This document shows positions 5,330 to 6,473 of a stretch of 6,473 bases of DNA, one piece after another; within the stretch, counting starts at the first letter, position 1, and every line of letters starts with the position of its first letter. The stretch lies in contig DJQK01000034.1 of NCBI GenBank assembly GCA_002437575.1, forward strand, positions 1 to 6,473. The letters run 5' to 3'. The notes under the pieces are model-generated. The model saw only the letters and a program-made list of their open reading frames with translations. It was not told where the DNA came from and did no database searches. The position numbers and the translations under genes are program-made. The DNA comes from Clostridiales bacterium UBA6388. Its GTDB lineage: Bacteria; Bacillota; Clostridia; Oscillospirales; Oscillospiraceae.

Positions 5330-5974
5330 CTATTGCAGGGTTTTCAAAAGCCGGTAAATCTCCAGTCCGGGTGCTCTTCCGAAGCAATGGAGTGTTTGCT
5401 GATAGAACTTTGCAGGCGGTAATCCGGCGTTTAGAAGCGATTCTATTTCGGAAAGACAGGACTGATATGCGGTATCACGAAACAGTGCGCAAAGGGCCTC
5501 ATGACGTTCGCGTTCAGCTTTCCAGATGTTATACGCGTTTGTAATATGGTCCATTTTCTGATCGGAACGAATTTTCGCGGCACGTGCACTGTTTTCGTTG
5601 ATGGAAACGATCCCATGCTCAATACTCTCACCGAGTGCAATGCGGTGCGGCGTGCCGGAACGCTCCTGCCAGTAATCACGCAGCGCTTGAAAACCGGTGT
5701 CGCCGCTGACGATGACGGCGTGTTTTGTCTGTTCCGCGCCGAACAGTTCGCCCACCTTTGTCGCGATATAAAAGTCAAGCCCGTTCTTTCTCTGCTTGAA
5801 AAGCGTGCAGGCCTCAAAGGCGCAGCCGGATTTGCAGATATTTTCCCAGTGTCGGTGCTCAATATGCGGCGCACTGGCACTGTAAAAGAGGATCACATGG
5901 TCTGAGGAAAGCAGATATTCACTGCCGCGCAGCCCCTGACTATGTACGTTCTCAAAGTCGATCAGAAAATACAT
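5330..5974 (-). CDS. PIN/NYN-like domain protein (predicted nuclease)
   Basis: Predicted metal-dependent nuclease of 214 residues. The start MYFLIDFENVHSQGLRG carries the beta-1 acidic motif (D6, E8, N9) of PIN/NYN-fold proteins. QRKNGLDFYIATKVGELFG supplies D67, and HAVIVSGDTGFQAL supplies D92, the third acidic position. Together these could hold the Mg2+/Mn2+ site, so the fold looks active. It most resembles the short stand-alone PIN-like proteins common in gut Firmicutes (memory-based assignment). Residues about 140-214 form a helical tail of unknown role. ATG at 5974 is chosen because the fold begins there; the site ahead (AGGG, six bases) is weak, and the frame open to 6073 reaches the -35 box, so a longer form is unlikely. 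It is convergent with the toxin gene. Substrate unknown; RNA processing, tRNA decay or defence are all possible. Confidence 0.75.
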   Translation of the reverse strand: MYFLIDFENVHSQGLRGSEYLLSSDHVILFYSASAPHIEHRHWENICKSGCAFEACTLFKQRKNGLDFYIATKVGELFGAEQTKHAVIVSGDTGFQALRDYWQERSGTPHRIALGESIEHGIVSINENSARAAKIRSDQKMDHITNAYNIWKAERERHEALCALFRDTAYQSCLSEIESLLNAGLPPAKFYQQTLHCFGRAPGLEIYRLLKTLQ

Positions 5975-5993
5975 CCCAGTCCCTGCCCTTTTT

Positions 5994-6033
5994 CGGAGGC
6001 AGTGCAGAAGGATCTGCGCAAACCTCCGTTTTT
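5994..6033 (+). terminator. Terminator-like hairpin in the nuclease leader, oriented against the gene
   Basis: CGGAGG (5994-5999) pairs with CCTCCG (6023-6028), and GTGCAGA (6002-6008) with TCTGCGC (6013-6019; one G-T pair) around a 4-nt loop, separated by a small internal loop. On the + strand five Ts follow (6029-6033), so it is a good intrinsic terminator in that direction although no + gene lies upstream. On the - strand the same hairpin sits in the leader about 20 nt before the nuclease ATG and could affect its expression or mRNA stability. Confidence 0.55.
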
Positions 6034-6044
6034 CTATAAAAATA

Positions 6045-6073
6045 AGTATACGCGAAATGGCGAATTCTGTCAA
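6045..6073 (-). promoter_or_regulatory. Promoter of the PIN/NYN-like gene
   Basis: On the - strand a perfect TTGACA (6068-6073) and TATACT (6045-6050) are separated by 17 nt. This is the strongest promoter in the window. Transcription would start near 6038, giving a leader of about 64 nt that contains the hairpin at 5994-6028. Confidence 0.8.
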
Positions 6074-6173
6074 TCCTAATGGTCAGCTTTTGCGTTCTGG
6101 ATCGACTGTCAAGATACAATGCGCCGCCCAGAATTCCATCACGGCACAGACTGCAAAGAAAAACGTTCTTCAT

Positions 6174-6300
6174 TTTGCACCTCCGCAGTTCCTTCCTGCT
6201 TTTACAGGCCCATCATATTACAGCCAGCAGAAAAAAGCAAGAACAGGCCGCTGTCAAACGGCGCTTCGCGCCCAAGAGGCCGCTGGTTCTCTGCTCAGAA
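6174..6300. other. Non-coding stretch with short repeats
   Basis: No supported gene. It has a weak possible - strand promoter for the 6173 frame (TTGCTT, 17 nt, TATGAT near 6211-6239). There is a small hairpin GGCGC-TTC-GCGCC (6260-6272). A 9-bp direct repeat AGGCCGCTG occurs at 6245-6253 and 6277-6285. CAAGAGGCCGCTGGTTC (6273-6289) is an inverted near-copy of part of the tRNA-like sequence at 6363-6379. Confidence 0.4.
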
Positions 6301-6342
6301 AAATAGAAAAACACAGAGCATCCAAAATGGACACTCTGTGTT
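6301..6342 (-). terminator. Intrinsic terminator just after the tRNA-like 3' end
   Basis: AACACAGAG and CTCTGTGTT (6310-6318 and 6334-6342) form a perfect 9-bp stem. The inner part can add TCCA/TGGA plus two wobble pairs, closing on a 3-nt loop. Read on the - strand it is followed by TTTCTATTTTT. It begins at the final A of the tRNA-like CCA, exactly where a tRNA terminator belongs. Confidence 0.8.
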
Positions 6343-6387
6343 GGTCGAAGTAGACTAGATTCGAACTAGCGGCCTCTTGAACCCCAT
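6342..6387 (-). other. 3' half of a tRNA-Pro(GGG)-like sequence; candidate attachment-site scar
   Basis: Read on the - strand from 6387: anticodon loop ATGGGGT (anticodon GGG, G37, possible A32-T38 pair), TCAAG (anticodon stem 3' side), AGGCC (variable loop), GCTAG-TTCGAAT-CTAGT (complete T-arm, one wobble), CTACTTCG, then A and CCA. Proline tRNAs typically end CG-A-CCA. The 5' half is absent: the bases upstream (6388-6473) contain no D-arm and nothing complementary to CTACTTCG. The acceptor side has one base more than the canonical seven, so the fragment is already degenerate. Integrases often recombine at the anticodon loop or T-arm and leave such a 3' copy at one end of an element; with the terminator on the left, the element would extend to the right. 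A decayed tRNA gene is the alternative. Confidence 0.55.
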
Positions 6388-6473
6388 TTTCATATCCTGT
6401 TTTTCCTATGGTGGTATATAGATGCAGGCAGACGACTGAACAGCCCTGCCATTTCAATGACTTTTCGGCTTTG
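6388..6473. other. Right edge without a recognisable gene
   Basis: No supported coding or RNA gene. A - strand frame covering 6254-6457 is the usual by-product of reading through a tRNA (it reads VQEAASSNLV over the T-arm region) and is not accepted. If the tRNA-like scar is an attachment site, this stretch is the first part of the integrated element. Confidence 0.4.

Larger units (their letters stand above)
5952..6173 (-). pseudogene. Possible truncated gene remnant upstream of the nuclease gene
   Basis: A 73-codon frame with a strong ribosome binding site (GGAGG then six bases to ATG at 6173). Its first 32 residues, MKNVFLCSLCRDG then ILGGALYLD and SRTQKLTI, look like real protein: they resemble the start of small GRAM/PH-like proteins of Clostridia as I remember them, which is weak evidence. 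After that the composition becomes random, it carries the nuclease promoter, and it overlaps the nuclease start by 23 nt. I read it as a gene start cut off by a rearrangement that left the nuclease gene behind it. It could also be a small intact ORF or chance. Confidence 0.35.

Noticed and set aside
5501..5905. 134-codon + strand frame opposite the nuclease gene
   Set aside because: Lies fully within the antisense of a gene with clear PIN/NYN motifs; no promoter or ribosome binding site ahead.
6342..6440. Intact tRNA or tmRNA gene on the - strand
   Set aside because: No D-arm, no 5' acceptor complementary to CTACTTCG and no anticodon stem 5' strand; the T-arm and 3' end do not match tmRNA.
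6254..6457. 67-codon - strand frame at the right end
   Set aside because: Reads through the tRNA-like fragment (VQEAASSNLV) and the terminator, a common false ORF.

Overview
The window looks like a piece of a gut-type Firmicutes (Clostridia) chromosome, probably from the Oscillospiraceae/Ruminococcaceae. The basis is a fairly GC-rich coding sequence combined with AGGAGG ribosome binding sites, sigma-A promoters with 17-nt spacers, U-tailed intrinsic terminators, and several intergenic palindromes. No 16S rRNA or other species marker is present, so this placement is an inference.

Layout, left to right. (1) 1-611: the 3' part of livF (+), an ATPase of a branched-chain amino acid ABC importer. 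(2) 612-812: a dense run of four different perfect or near-perfect palindromes, then a bidirectional terminator (813-851). (3) 854-1864 (-): a XerC/D-type tyrosine recombinase whose promoter region carries a 15-bp perfect inverted repeat at the expected transcription start. (4) 2038-3097 (-): a LysR-type regulator followed by a 48-residue unknown protein, probably one operon. (5) 3098-3223: a divergent control region with a LysR-type T-N11-A dyad laid over the -35 box of brnQ. (6) 3224-4579 (+): brnQ, a branched-chain amino acid:cation symporter, with its own terminator. (7) 4697-5279 (+): a Phd/YefM antitoxin and a RelE/ParE toxin, translationally overlapped, with a promoter covered by two inverted repeats. 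(8) 5330-5974 (-): a PIN/NYN-like predicted nuclease convergent with the toxin-antitoxin pair. (9) 5975-6473: no confident gene. It holds the nuclease promoter and leader, a possible truncated ORF, a terminator, and what looks like the 3' half of a tRNA-Pro(GGG) without its 5' half. The last is a candidate attachment-site scar of an integrated element lying to the right.

How the parts may work together. LivF and BrnQ serve the same substrate class (Leu/Ile/Val), through an ATP-driven and an ion-driven route. The LysR protein is the obvious candidate to control brnQ. The right third (toxin-antitoxin, stand-alone PIN/NYN nuclease, gene remnant, tRNA fragment) reads as accessory DNA next to a tRNA-type integration hotspot. 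No clearly new multi-gene system is proven. The best candidates for follow-up are the tRNA-Pro scar with its inverted partial copy, the palindrome cluster after livF, the xerC start-site palindrome, and the nuclease next to the toxin-antitoxin module.
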